Source: Fidelibacterota bacterium
GTDB taxonomy: Bacteria > Fidelibacterota > JAANXI01
Direction: 5' to 3'
Assembly: GCA_018263365.1 (NCBI GenBank)
Contig: JAANXI010000155.1
Location: 1 to 16,379 of the forward strand
Length of the DNA stretch: 16,379 nucleotides
Shown: piece after piece, positions 7,201 through 13,748 of the stretch
Position numbering within the stretch: position 1 is the first letter of the stretch
How the letters are laid out: each line of letters starts with the position of its first letter
Notes under the pieces: model-generated
Seen by the model: only the letters and a program-made list of their open reading frames with translations
The model's database searches: none
Told to the model about the DNA's origin: nothing
Made by a program: the position numbers and the translations under genes

Positions 7201-7848
7201 TTATTTACTCACCACTACTTTTGCATGCCGCAAGACGGTGTCACCTAACTTGTATCCCCGCTCGAACTCCTGAATCACTGTTTCCGATTCATGTTCTTCG
7301 GATTCCTGCACCATCATCGCTTCGTGCAGTTCCGGGTCAAATTCCTCACCGACTGATTCAATCGGTTCCACTCCACGGCGTTTCAAAATATTTTTAAAGT
7401 TGTTATAGACTAACTCCACCCCTTCTTTCAACTGCTCGAAAGAGGATTCTTCTTTGGTGGCATTGATTGTGCGTTCCAGGTCATCCAGAATCGGCAGTAC
7501 TTCGCGAAAAAGTTCTTCATTAGCAAACTGCACTTGCCGGGTGAATTCCCGATCGGTCCGCTTTTTATAATTATCGAATTCTGCGCCTAACCGGAGATAC
7601 TTCTCATGTAATTCATCATACTCTTCACGGAGTTCGTCCAGCTCCTCCCGAAGTTCCTCCACTTCGGAAGTCTCTTCCGCTTCTTCACGGTCCGACTCTT
7701 CTTGAACACCTTCCTCTACGTCAGTTTCCGAGTCTTTGATTTCACCATTGGTGTTGTCGGTTTCTGTCGCCGGCGCTTCAGTCTCTTCTGCCGCCTGAGA
7801 CTGTTCCTCCGAAGTTTCATTGTCTGTTTTTTTGGTTTTCTTTGTCAT
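7201..7848 (-). CDS. grpE: nucleotide exchange factor GrpE
   Basis: GrpE releases ADP from DnaK and acts as a thermosensor of the chaperone cycle. The 215-residue protein has an acidic disordered N-terminus (1-60), a long coiled coil (about 62-110) containing YLRLGAEFDNYKKR, the helical stalk LPILDDLERTI, and the C-terminal beta wing with EEFDPELHEAM and GYKLGDTVLRHAKVVVSK, all GrpE hallmarks. An AGGTAG precedes the ATG by five bases. It lies between hrcA and dnaJ in the order found in several FCB groups where dnaK is located elsewhere. Confidence 0.97.
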   Translation of the reverse strand: MTKKTKKTDNETSEEQSQAAEETEAPATETDNTNGEIKDSETDVEEGVQEESDREEAEETSEVEELREELDELREEYDELHEKYLRLGAEFDNYKKRTDREFTRQVQFANEELFREVLPILDDLERTINATKEESSFEQLKEGVELVYNNFKNILKRRGVEPIESVGEEFDPELHEAMMVQESEEHESETVIQEFERGYKLGDTVLRHAKVVVSK

Positions 7849-7884
7849 AAAAACTACCTGTTTATACTCCTCTGAATTACAACG

Positions 7885-8919
7885 TTATTCGTTATACTGT
7901 TCACTGATCATATTTGCAGTTAACTGAACCAACGAGGCAATCCGGTCATAATACATGCGGGTCGGTCCCAGGATCGCTATCGTCCCTGTCAACCCACCGT
8001 ACCGATAATTACTGGCAACAATGCTGTAGTCAGAGACCTTGGCCTGTTTGTTCTCCGACCCGATAGTAATGACCAAATCTTCAGGGTCCGAAACCATATC
8101 GGGAAAAAGTTCCATAATCTGCTCGCTGCGTTCCACTAATTCCATAAAAGATGTGATCTTCTCCGGGTCCTGCATTTCCGGTTGCTGGATAATATTTTTC
8201 GTACCAGAGATATGTACCTCAATCTGGTCCGTGAATTCGAACAATGTATCCGCATTTTGGACAATGACTTCAATTAACTCGTTGTCATCATCGCGGATAT
8301 CATGAAAACGCTCATCGATTGTCTGTTTCACTTCCTGGAGCGTCAATCCCGCCAACCGTTCGTTTAACAGCCTCGATATATCGTGTAACCGGTTGTGTGG
8401 AATCGTGTGCGATACCTCGATGATCACGGTTTTCACAATGCCGGATCGGATATTGATGACCACCAACAGTTTATCGCTGGAGATTTCGACCAGCTCCAGT
8501 TTTTTCAGGACGCCCTGATAAAATTTCGGGGTCAGCACAATGCCTAATTCATCCGAGAGCTGGCCTAAAACGCGGGAGGTTTTTTTCAGGATTTCTTCGA
8601 TGTCCTGGAGGGTGGGATCGAAATTCAGCGAGAGCGTGCTACGCTCCACTTCTGTCAACCCGGAAATCTTCATCAGCCAATCGACGTAATACCGATATCC
8701 CTTGTCCGTTGGCACACGGCCGGCAGAGGTGTGAGGATGAGTCAGGTATCCTTTCTCCTCCAGATCAGCCATAGAATTCCGGATAGTGGCCGAGCTCACA
8801 TCAAGCCCGGAATTCTTTGCCACATTCCGGGATCCCACCGGGGAAGCGGACTGGATAAAATCCAGAATCACCGCCTCTAAAACCGAATTTTCTCTCTCAG
8901 TTAACAGTTCACTATTCAT
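7885..8919 (-). CDS. hrcA: heat-inducible transcription repressor HrcA
   Basis: HrcA normally represses chaperone genes by binding CIRCE operators and is kept active by GroEL. The 344 residues match the family length. The N-terminal winged helix (1-75) contains ERENSVLEAVILDFIQSASPVGSRNVA and the signature SSATIRNSMADLEEKGYLTHPHTSAGRVPTDKGYRYYVD. The GAF-like and dimerisation regions follow, ending in the typical GTIAILGPTRMYYDRIASLV. It is first in the hrcA-grpE-dnaJ cluster, 85 bases after ftsX. No CIRCE sequence is visible upstream, although another inverted repeat is. The ATG has only a weak purine-rich ribosome site. Confidence 0.97.
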   Translation of the reverse strand: MNSELLTERENSVLEAVILDFIQSASPVGSRNVAKNSGLDVSSATIRNSMADLEEKGYLTHPHTSAGRVPTDKGYRYYVDWLMKISGLTEVERSTLSLNFDPTLQDIEEILKKTSRVLGQLSDELGIVLTPKFYQGVLKKLELVEISSDKLLVVINIRSGIVKTVIIEVSHTIPHNRLHDISRLLNERLAGLTLQEVKQTIDERFHDIRDDDNELIEVIVQNADTLFEFTDQIEVHISGTKNIIQQPEMQDPEKITSFMELVERSEQIMELFPDMVSDPEDLVITIGSENKQAKVSDYSIVASNYRYGGLTGTIAILGPTRMYYDRIASLVQLTANMISEQYNE

Positions 8920-8944
8920 AAGTTTTCTCGACCGGTTTTCACCG

Positions 8945-8987
8945 TTTTCTATTCTAGAAAATTATCCGCTTTCCCTAATAAAATCAA
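8945..8987 (-). promoter_or_regulatory. candidate hrcA promoter with non-CIRCE inverted repeat
   Basis: The 85-base gap between ftsX and hrcA holds a possible sigma-70-type promoter on the minus strand. TTGATT (8987-8982) is followed by GATAAT (8966-8961) with a short 15-base spacer, or by TAATTT (8964-8959) with a 17-base spacer. Overlapping the -10 side is a perfect 7-bp inverted repeat, TTTTCTA-TTC-TAGAAAA on the plus strand (8945-8961). The CIRCE consensus (TTAGCACTC and its inverse separated by nine bases) is absent. The repeat's place makes it a candidate operator. This is inference, and AT-rich palindromes can arise by chance. Confidence 0.35.
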
Positions 8988-9004
8988 GGAGCAAGTCTCT
9001 TCAT

Positions 9005-9880
9005 TCAGTAGCGAATTTCCGAAATGAACATCCGGATTGACCGGGCGCTGCCGACCAGTCCAAACAGTAGCCCTAATGTGATCACCCCGCCGATAATCGG
9101 CCAGTCCATTGTCAATTCCGTTGTTAAAAAACTGCCGAGCAGATAATTTGTTCCGACGACCACGCCATACAACCCAAGCAAGGCAAACCCAGCGCCAAGA
9201 ATCCCCTGTAAAATCCCCTCGATGATAAAGGGTATTTTGATAAAAAGGTCCGTCGCCCCGACCAGACGCATAATTTTAATCACTTCCCGCTTGGCAAAGA
9301 TACTCAGTTTGATCGTATTGCCTACGAGGAGGATCGATGCTCCAAGAACAATGACCAGGATGATTCCGCCTCCGATTAGTACCGCATTTGCATATCGATC
9401 GAGTAATCGCAACACGGCTTGCTTGTATTGGACCTCGTCCACACCCTGCATTTTGCCAAGTTCCTGGGCCATGAGTGTGACGTCGTTGTGGTCAAAATTA
9501 CGGGTATCCATCCGTACAGTGTACGAGGCCGGCAGCGGATTTGCATCCAGCACCTCATAGATGTTTTCACCGAATTCCTCTTCAAACCGCTTTGCCGCAT
9601 CATCCTTGGAGATATAATCAAAGCCGGTCACCAGTTCCGAATTATTCAGTTTTTCCTCAATGCGACTCCGATCATATTCGGTGGCACCCGGCGATAAAAA
9701 CACCTCTACCTCAAACCCGGACCGCACTTGATTGAACAGGTGCACTAATTTTGTTCCTCCCAGATACGTAATTCCCATGAGAGTCAGCGAGATGGTGATA
9801 GTCAGGATGGCCACGAAGGACGGGAACTTTGCCCGCGCCAGTCCTGAGAAACCCTCTTTGACAAGAAACCCATAACTCAT
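9005..9880 (-). CDS. ftsX: cell division ABC transporter permease FtsX
   Basis: FtsX is the membrane subunit of FtsEX, which controls peptidoglycan hydrolases at the division septum. The 291-residue protein has the expected four transmembrane helices (about 20-41, 167-188, 217-240, 262-280). A large extracytoplasmic loop between the first two contains the typical FEVEVFLSP and SKDDAAKRFEEEFGE segments. KREVIKIMRLVGAT (197-210) is the conserved cytoplasmic segment of the FtsX/MacB-type permease fold. The start overlaps the ftsE stop as ATGA, so the pair is co-translated. No partner hydrolase or EnvC-like gene is seen nearby. Confidence 0.96.
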   Translation of the reverse strand: MSYGFLVKEGFSGLARAKFPSFVAILTITISLTLMGITYLGGTKLVHLFNQVRSGFEVEVFLSPGATEYDRSRIEEKLNNSELVTGFDYISKDDAAKRFEEEFGENIYEVLDANPLPASYTVRMDTRNFDHNDVTLMAQELGKMQGVDEVQYKQAVLRLLDRYANAVLIGGGIILVIVLGASILLVGNTIKLSIFAKREVIKIMRLVGATDLFIKIPFIIEGILQGILGAGFALLGLYGVVVGTNYLLGSFLTTELTMDWPIIGGVITLGLLFGLVGSARSIRMFISEIRY

Positions 9881-10530
9881 GTATCTACCACCCTGCCTTC
9901 TTCAATGCGGATACGGCGGTATGGGGTATTCTTGATCAGGTTGTAATTGTGCGTAGCCATCACCACTGCAGTGCCCTGTTCATTGATCCGGCGTAACAGC
10001 GCAAGAATCTCCCGCGCGACCTGCGGATCGAGATTTCCGGTAGGCTCATCGGCCAGCAACACAATCGGTTCCTTGACAATAGCACGCGCAACCGATACCC
10101 GCTGTTGTTCGCCGCCGGAGAGCTCCTGTGGATAATATTGCGCCCGATGCCCGAGCCCGACACTATTGAGCGCCTGCAATACCCGCTTTTTTATCTTTTT
10201 CCGGCGAACACGCATGACCCGAAGCGCCAGCGCCACGTTATCGTAGACATTCCGATCTCTCAGGAGCTGGAAATCCTGGAAGATCATACCGACCCGGCGG
10301 CGCAGATACGGGATACCATCTTTCTGCAGCATGGAACTGTCAAAGTTATCCACTACCACCTTACCATCGGTGGGCTTTTCATCCATGTAGATCAACTTCA
10401 GAATTGTGGATTTTCCCGCGCCGGACGGCCCTACGATGCAAACGAACTCGCCTTTGTGGATATTGAAGTTGAGGTCGTAGACACCCGCACCCCGTCCGAA
10501 TTCCTTGGATACATTATAAAAGTAAATCAT
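9877..10530 (-). CDS. ftsE: cell division ATP-binding protein FtsE
   Basis: FtsE is the cytoplasmic ATPase that drives FtsX. In 217 residues it shows a complete ABC nucleotide-binding domain: Walker A GPSGAGKST (34-42), Q-loop FQDFQLL (Gln85), signature LSGGEQQR (137-144), Walker B VLLADE (157-162) followed by PTGNLD, and H-loop His194 in MATHNYN. The FQDFQLLRDRNVYDNVALAL stretch is characteristic of FtsE against related LolD/MacB ATPases, and the adjoining ftsX settles the call. The ATG overlaps the stop of the upstream methyltransferase (ATGA), with little ribosome-site signal of its own, so it probably depends on coupling. Confidence 0.96.
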   Translation of the reverse strand: MIYFYNVSKEFGRGAGVYDLNFNIHKGEFVCIVGPSGAGKSTILKLIYMDEKPTDGKVVVDNFDSSMLQKDGIPYLRRRVGMIFQDFQLLRDRNVYDNVALALRVMRVRRKKIKKRVLQALNSVGLGHRAQYYPQELSGGEQQRVSVARAIVKEPIVLLADEPTGNLDPQVAREILALLRRINEQGTAVVMATHNYNLIKNTPYRRIRIEEGRVVDT

Positions 10531-11309
10531 ACGCTCTGCTTGATAGCGATAATATGGATCCGTTCGGATTTTTCGGAGGGCGGGTCCAATGTTTCGTCCT
10601 CATACATAAACCATTGCTCAAACAGGGATTCCCGTAAACATGCTTCAATTTCATCTTTGGTATACATTCGCTGTAAGTGCTTTTCGAGCAGGACTTCCGG
10701 ATCGTCTGATTCGTTCTGCCACACAAAAAACTCCGTCAAATTCAGGCGCTTCCGCGGCATGTAGGTATTGACCCGTTCATAGCCAAACGACTCCTCATCA
10801 TAATACTCGTCCATGTCGATGAAATTGTTTTTGATGTTCTCATCGGTTGAGAAATCGAAGACAAACGCACCGCCGGGATTCAAATGCGCGTGGACATTCC
10901 CAATGTGTTCTGTAATTCTGTCTGTTTTGGTATAGTAATTCAAAGAGTCCTGGATATTCAAAATCAGGTCAAATTTCCTGTTTGTGGGCAGATGCGACAT
11001 TTCACCCACCCATGATTTGTTTTGCATCTCCGGGAAATTTCTATAGAGTTCGCGAATCATTGGTACACTCTGATCCATGCAGTAGAGTTCACGGCACCAG
11101 GGTTGTAAATACGGAATTGCCCGTCCTGTGCCGCAGGAGATATCCAGCGTGGATTCAGGTGCAATTCGGCGTCGGGTACACATTTTTTCGACATACCCCA
11201 CCCAGACCTCGTAATCGATGTGGGACATCACCGCATCGTAAATTTCTGCCAGGGCGTGATACGGCGGCACTTCGATCGTTTGTGCGTGGCGGATGACCGT
11301 CTCTCTCAT
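10527..11309 (-). CDS. class I SAM-dependent methyltransferase, substrate unknown
   Basis: A 260-residue Rossmann-fold methyltransferase. The segment YHALAEIYDAVMSHIDYEVW (17-36) resembles the N-terminal cap of the Methyltransf_25/11-type group. Motif I is LDISCGTGR (55-63), the acidic residue ending strand 2 is Asp79 (YCMDQS), and FDLILNIQDSLNYY (113-126) is the motif IV region. No substrate-defining feature is recognised. Small-molecule, lipid or protein substrates are all possible. The gene heads a three-gene unit with ftsE and ftsX and overlaps ftsE by ATGA. No Shine-Dalgarno precedes the ATG, but a -10-like TATTAT lies six bases upstream. A GTG at codon 14 is an alternative start without better support. 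Confidence 0.85.
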   Translation of the reverse strand: MRETVIRHAQTIEVPPYHALAEIYDAVMSHIDYEVWVGYVEKMCTRRRIAPESTLDISCGTGRAIPYLQPWCRELYCMDQSVPMIRELYRNFPEMQNKSWVGEMSHLPTNRKFDLILNIQDSLNYYTKTDRITEHIGNVHAHLNPGGAFVFDFSTDENIKNNFIDMDEYYDEESFGYERVNTYMPRKRLNLTEFFVWQNESDDPEVLLEKHLQRMYTKDEIEACLRESLFEQWFMYEDETLDPPSEKSERIHIIAIKQSV

Positions 11310-11346
11310 AGAGTGATAATATGGAGATGAAAATCGCCGGAAACAA
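11310..11346 (-). promoter_or_regulatory. candidate leaderless promoter for methyltransferase-ftsEX
   Basis: On the minus strand TATTAT (11321-11316, five of six matches to TATAAT) ends exactly six bases before the ATG at 11309. That places the expected transcription start on the A of the start codon. A weak -35-like TTGTTT (11346-11341) lies 19 bases upstream. No Shine-Dalgarno is present between the preceding stop and the ATG, which fits a leaderless mRNA. Start-site evidence is lacking, so this is a sequence-based inference. Confidence 0.35.
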
Positions 11347-11357
11347 CGGTGAACTTT

Positions 11358-12209
11358 TTAAAAGAACGCATAATGCAAACCAAGCGTGGTGGTCTCCTTG
11401 ATCTGTCGCATCTCGTCGATATCCTGGTCATACCAAATCGTAAACTGGAACTGCAATACAATGTTCTCACGCAGGCGCACCGCCAGATAATTCTTCCACA
11501 GCACATCTATGGATTTGTACCCCTTCAAATCCGAAAAGAGTTCCAGCTTGCTATTGACGTCTACGATCTCCCGATAGGTCTGTGCATAATCGGTGACAAA
11601 TTCCAGTCCGGGTTCCACCTTGACCGATGTGGTCGAATCGTCCAGTTCATCTTTGGCGTACTTTAGCGCAAAGGTCTCCTTCACCGAAAATCCCATACGG
11701 GTGTTCAGAATGTCCTCGTGAGCGTGCGAAAATCCGACGGATTGGGTGAGATACCCCGGATCGAAAAATGCGGAGTTCTGAAAGGTATTTTCTCCTTCCT
11801 CCTTATCATATTCGTATCCCGGCAACAATTGGGTTTTTAGTGTAAACGCGGCATACGGATCGACCGGTGGCTTAATAGCAAACGAATACATGGACTCAAA
11901 GTCGAGGCGATCATCCGTCTTCTGGATTTCCTGCTGATTGATCCGGGTATATTCCAATGTGTAAAAGTTCGTTGTCCGCCACGTGGATTTCCCCTGTGTG
12001 TACACAAACCGCATGTCGTTATACCAGTTCAAATTCAGATTATTCTGACCGCCTTTCGACCAATTGTCATAACTGTTATGTGCTACGGTCAGGTCACTAC
12101 CCCATTTGTTGTTCCACCCCTGCTCTTTGGCAGTTTCCTGGGCATTTGTCGGCAACATTCCAATTAGATTGATAAAAAGAAAAAGCATCGCAAACGGGAA
12201 AAATCTCAT
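11358..12209 (-). CDS. DUF3078-like outer-membrane beta-barrel protein
   Basis: A secreted protein resembling the DUF3078 family of Bacteroidota-type outer-membrane proteins of unknown function. I place the start at ATG 12209. It has GGAG six bases upstream, whereas the ATG four codons earlier has no ribosome site. From here the N-terminus MRFFPFAMLFLFINLIGM forms a signal peptide ending near TNAQ (residues 21-24). The mature part opens with WNNKWGSDLTVAHNSYDNWSKGGQNNLNL, which holds the NWxxGGxN-type motif of DUF3078. Amphipathic strands follow, ending LGLHYAFF with a terminal Phe as in many outer-membrane barrels. It stands alone between nadD and the methyltransferase, with intergenic space on both sides, and is probably transcribed separately. 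Confidence 0.75.
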   Translation of the reverse strand: MRFFPFAMLFLFINLIGMLPTNAQETAKEQGWNNKWGSDLTVAHNSYDNWSKGGQNNLNLNWYNDMRFVYTQGKSTWRTTNFYTLEYTRINQQEIQKTDDRLDFESMYSFAIKPPVDPYAAFTLKTQLLPGYEYDKEEGENTFQNSAFFDPGYLTQSVGFSHAHEDILNTRMGFSVKETFALKYAKDELDDSTTSVKVEPGLEFVTDYAQTYREIVDVNSKLELFSDLKGYKSIDVLWKNYLAVRLRENIVLQFQFTIWYDQDIDEMRQIKETTTLGLHYAFF

Positions 12210-12215
12210 GTGGGT

Positions 12216-12219
12216 CTCC
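12216..12219 (-). promoter_or_regulatory. ribosome binding site deciding the DUF3078-like start
   Basis: GGAG on the minus strand lies six bases before the ATG at 12209-12207. It overlaps the first in-frame ATG (12221-12219), which itself has no purine-rich site upstream. The site therefore favours the shorter start, which also leaves a clean signal peptide. Confidence 0.6.
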
Positions 12220-12221
12220 AT

Positions 12222-12319
12222 CGCATGAATTAATTTTACCTGGCAACTCCGGATAAGATAAAATTATCTACGAGCGGGCAATTATCCAATTGCTGCTTTG
12301 CAATAATTACACAGCCTAT
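12222..12319 (-). promoter_or_regulatory. intergenic region with candidate promoter and short inverted repeats
   Basis: This 98-base AT-rich gap separates nadD from the DUF3078-like gene. On the minus strand TTGCCC (12281-12276) and TCTTAT (12258-12253) are 17 bases apart, each matching four of six consensus positions. An alternative -10, GATAAT (12268-12263), pairs with TTGGAT (12289-12284) at 15 bases. GATAA-AA-TTATC (12257-12268) and an outer GGATAA/TTATCC pair (12251-12256 and 12282-12287) could serve as an operator or form weak hairpins. No clear Rho-independent terminator with a U-tract is seen for nadD. Confidence 0.3.
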
Positions 12320-12901
12320 TCAGCGGTATAAATTTTGAGACTGAATATAGGATTCGATTTGTGGAAGAACGAAGTACTTTATGGATTGAGCTTTCCGAAG
12401 GCGGTCGCGGACCTGACGTCCTGAAATTTCAATAACCGGAGCGTCAATTAATTCAACTCTGTGGTAAAAGGGTAAATCCCGCGATAACGGAAAGTCAGAC
12501 CGCTTTACAACCAACACCCGACACAGATCAACTATCGTTTCCGGGGCTTTCCAGTTTTGAAAATCCACAAAATTATCCGCCCCAATCAGCAGACCGATGT
12601 CATTTTTATTGAGATCGTTCTCCGCCACAACGGCGCGAAGGGTATCGACAGTGTAACTTACGCCCTGCCGTTCGATTTCCCGGGTGTCGATTTGAAACGG
12701 TTCATGGTCGTCACAGATCAACTCGAGCATTCTGATCCGATGCTCAACATTGCTGATAGCCTTTTGTTGCTTATGCGGCGGAAGGTATGCGGGAACAAAT
12801 GAAAAGGTTTCGACCGAAAGTTTTGTGCGGACAAACTCGGCTAACAGAACGTGGCCCCAATGGGGCGGATCAAAGGTTCCGCCCATCAGACATAGTTGCA
12901 C
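12320..12901 (-). CDS. nadD: nicotinate-nucleotide adenylyltransferase
   Basis: NadD adenylates nicotinate mononucleotide to deamido-NAD in NAD synthesis. The 193 residues carry the motif GGTFDPPHWGH (7-17), PAYLPPHK (37-44), SYTVDTL (82-88), IGADN (106-110) and a C-terminal ISGRQVRDRL (159-168). This last corresponds to the usual ISSTxIR motif with Gly-Arg in place of Ser-Thr. The IKYFVLPQIESYI end is typical. The start is GTG at 12901 with GGAG nine bases upstream, overlapping the end of bamD. Starting at the ATG five codons later would remove the first beta strand. It follows the bamD-like gene by six bases and is likely co-transcribed with it. Confidence 0.95.
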   Translation of the reverse strand: MQLCLMGGTFDPPHWGHVLLAEFVRTKLSVETFSFVPAYLPPHKQQKAISNVEHRIRMLELICDDHEPFQIDTREIERQGVSYTVDTLRAVVAENDLNKNDIGLLIGADNFVDFQNWKAPETIVDLCRVLVVKRSDFPLSRDLPFYHRVELIDAPVIEISGRQVRDRLRKAQSIKYFVLPQIESYIQSQNLYR

Positions 12902-12907
12902 TCTTAA

Positions 12908-13699
12908 TTACTCCAGGTTATCGTCACTTTTGGCGACTGCCGGGGCTTCATTCAAATCCCTGAGCATGGATTCCGCTTCATTGCGAATATCTTCGGGGGG
13001 ATTCCGATCTAAAAGGTCACGGAGCTGTGTGACAGCTTCACCGGTGCGGCCCATCTTCACGAGAGATATCGCGCGTTCCAGGCGTGTTTGATTCGCCCAG
13101 GAGGTATCGTAATACTGCTCAAGTAACTGGTCATAATAGATGATGGCGGAATCGTACTGCCGCAGAATGTAATAAAGGTGTCCGCTGCTATAGGTTTTAT
13201 GCGCCAACTTTTCCCGGAGCTTATCGATCTGCTCCGTGATTTTTTCCGCGTACTGGGAATACGGAAAATCCTCTAAAAAATTTTGCAAGGTAGTGATTGC
13301 CTGCCTGGTGTACTCCTGATCCAGCCCATAGTGAGGCGATAGTTCTACAAAACACATTCCCAACTTGTACTGAGCCTGTTCTACCAGCGGACTTGAAGGG
13401 TATCGACGGATGAGCCGTCGGTATTCCGAAGCGGCGACCACATACTCCCCCAATTCAAAATGCGAATCCGCCACATACAGTTGCGCATCGTCTGCGCGCT
13501 CGCCGCCGGGATTATTCAGAACGACGAAGTTGAACTCATCGATGGCTTTATAATAGTTTTCCTTTTCGAAATACTTTTTGCCCCGGTTAAAACGAAAATC
13601 CACATTCTGTTGCTGCTGCCGGGTGGCTTTATTGCAACCGAATAGGAACAGGAGTCCAAAAACGACAATAAAAATTTGCGATATGCGCCTATTATTCAT
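12908..13699 (-). CDS. bamD: BamD-like outer-membrane assembly lipoprotein (YfiO/TPR)
   Basis: BamD is the lipoprotein partner of BamA in outer-membrane protein insertion. I choose ATG 13699. The protein then starts MNNRRISQIFIVVFGLLFLF and has a lipobox ending LFGC (Cys22). The longer form would begin with a TTG inside the preceding gene and bury the signal peptide. Length from this start is 263 residues, close to known BamD proteins. Tandem TPR helices follow: FNRGKKYFEKENYYKAIDEF, DAQLYVADSHFELGEYVVAASEYRRL, the YPSSPLVEQAQYKLGMCF segment diagnostic of the YfiO family, and later pairs. The last ~60 residues hold additional TPR-like helices. It sits 49 bases after the DUF5683-like gene and close to an Omp85-like barrel gene. 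Confidence 0.88.
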   Translation of the reverse strand: MNNRRISQIFIVVFGLLFLFGCNKATRQQQQNVDFRFNRGKKYFEKENYYKAIDEFNFVVLNNPGGERADDAQLYVADSHFELGEYVVAASEYRRLIRRYPSSPLVEQAQYKLGMCFVELSPHYGLDQEYTRQAITTLQNFLEDFPYSQYAEKITEQIDKLREKLAHKTYSSGHLYYILRQYDSAIIYYDQLLEQYYDTSWANQTRLERAISLVKMGRTGEAVTQLRDLLDRNPPEDIRNEAESMLRDLNEAPAVAKSDDNLE

Positions 13700-13748
13700 C
13701 ACGACAGCCTGTAAGGTATGAGAGTTGAGCATACGATTCAATCGGTTT

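Noticed and set aside
8931..8949. Imperfect tandem direct repeat ACCGGTTTTC/ACCGTTTTC upstream of hrcA
   Set aside because: It has only two short copies with an indel, and I see no reason to prefer it over chance.
8920..9004. CIRCE operator upstream of hrcA
   Set aside because: I looked for TTAGCACTC and GAGTGCTAA with nine-base spacing and found neither. Only a different inverted repeat is present.
10105..10764. Plus-strand open frame of 219 codons
   Set aside because: It is antisense to ftsE and the methyltransferase, both well supported. It is a codon-bias shadow.
12210..12221. Upstream ATG of the DUF3078-like gene
   Set aside because: It has no ribosome site. GGAG is correctly spaced for the ATG four codons later, which also begins the signal peptide cleanly.
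12282..12307. Rho-independent terminator after nadD
   Set aside because: The ATTGC/GCAAT hairpin has only five base pairs, is AT-rich and is not followed by a U-tract in the sense direction.
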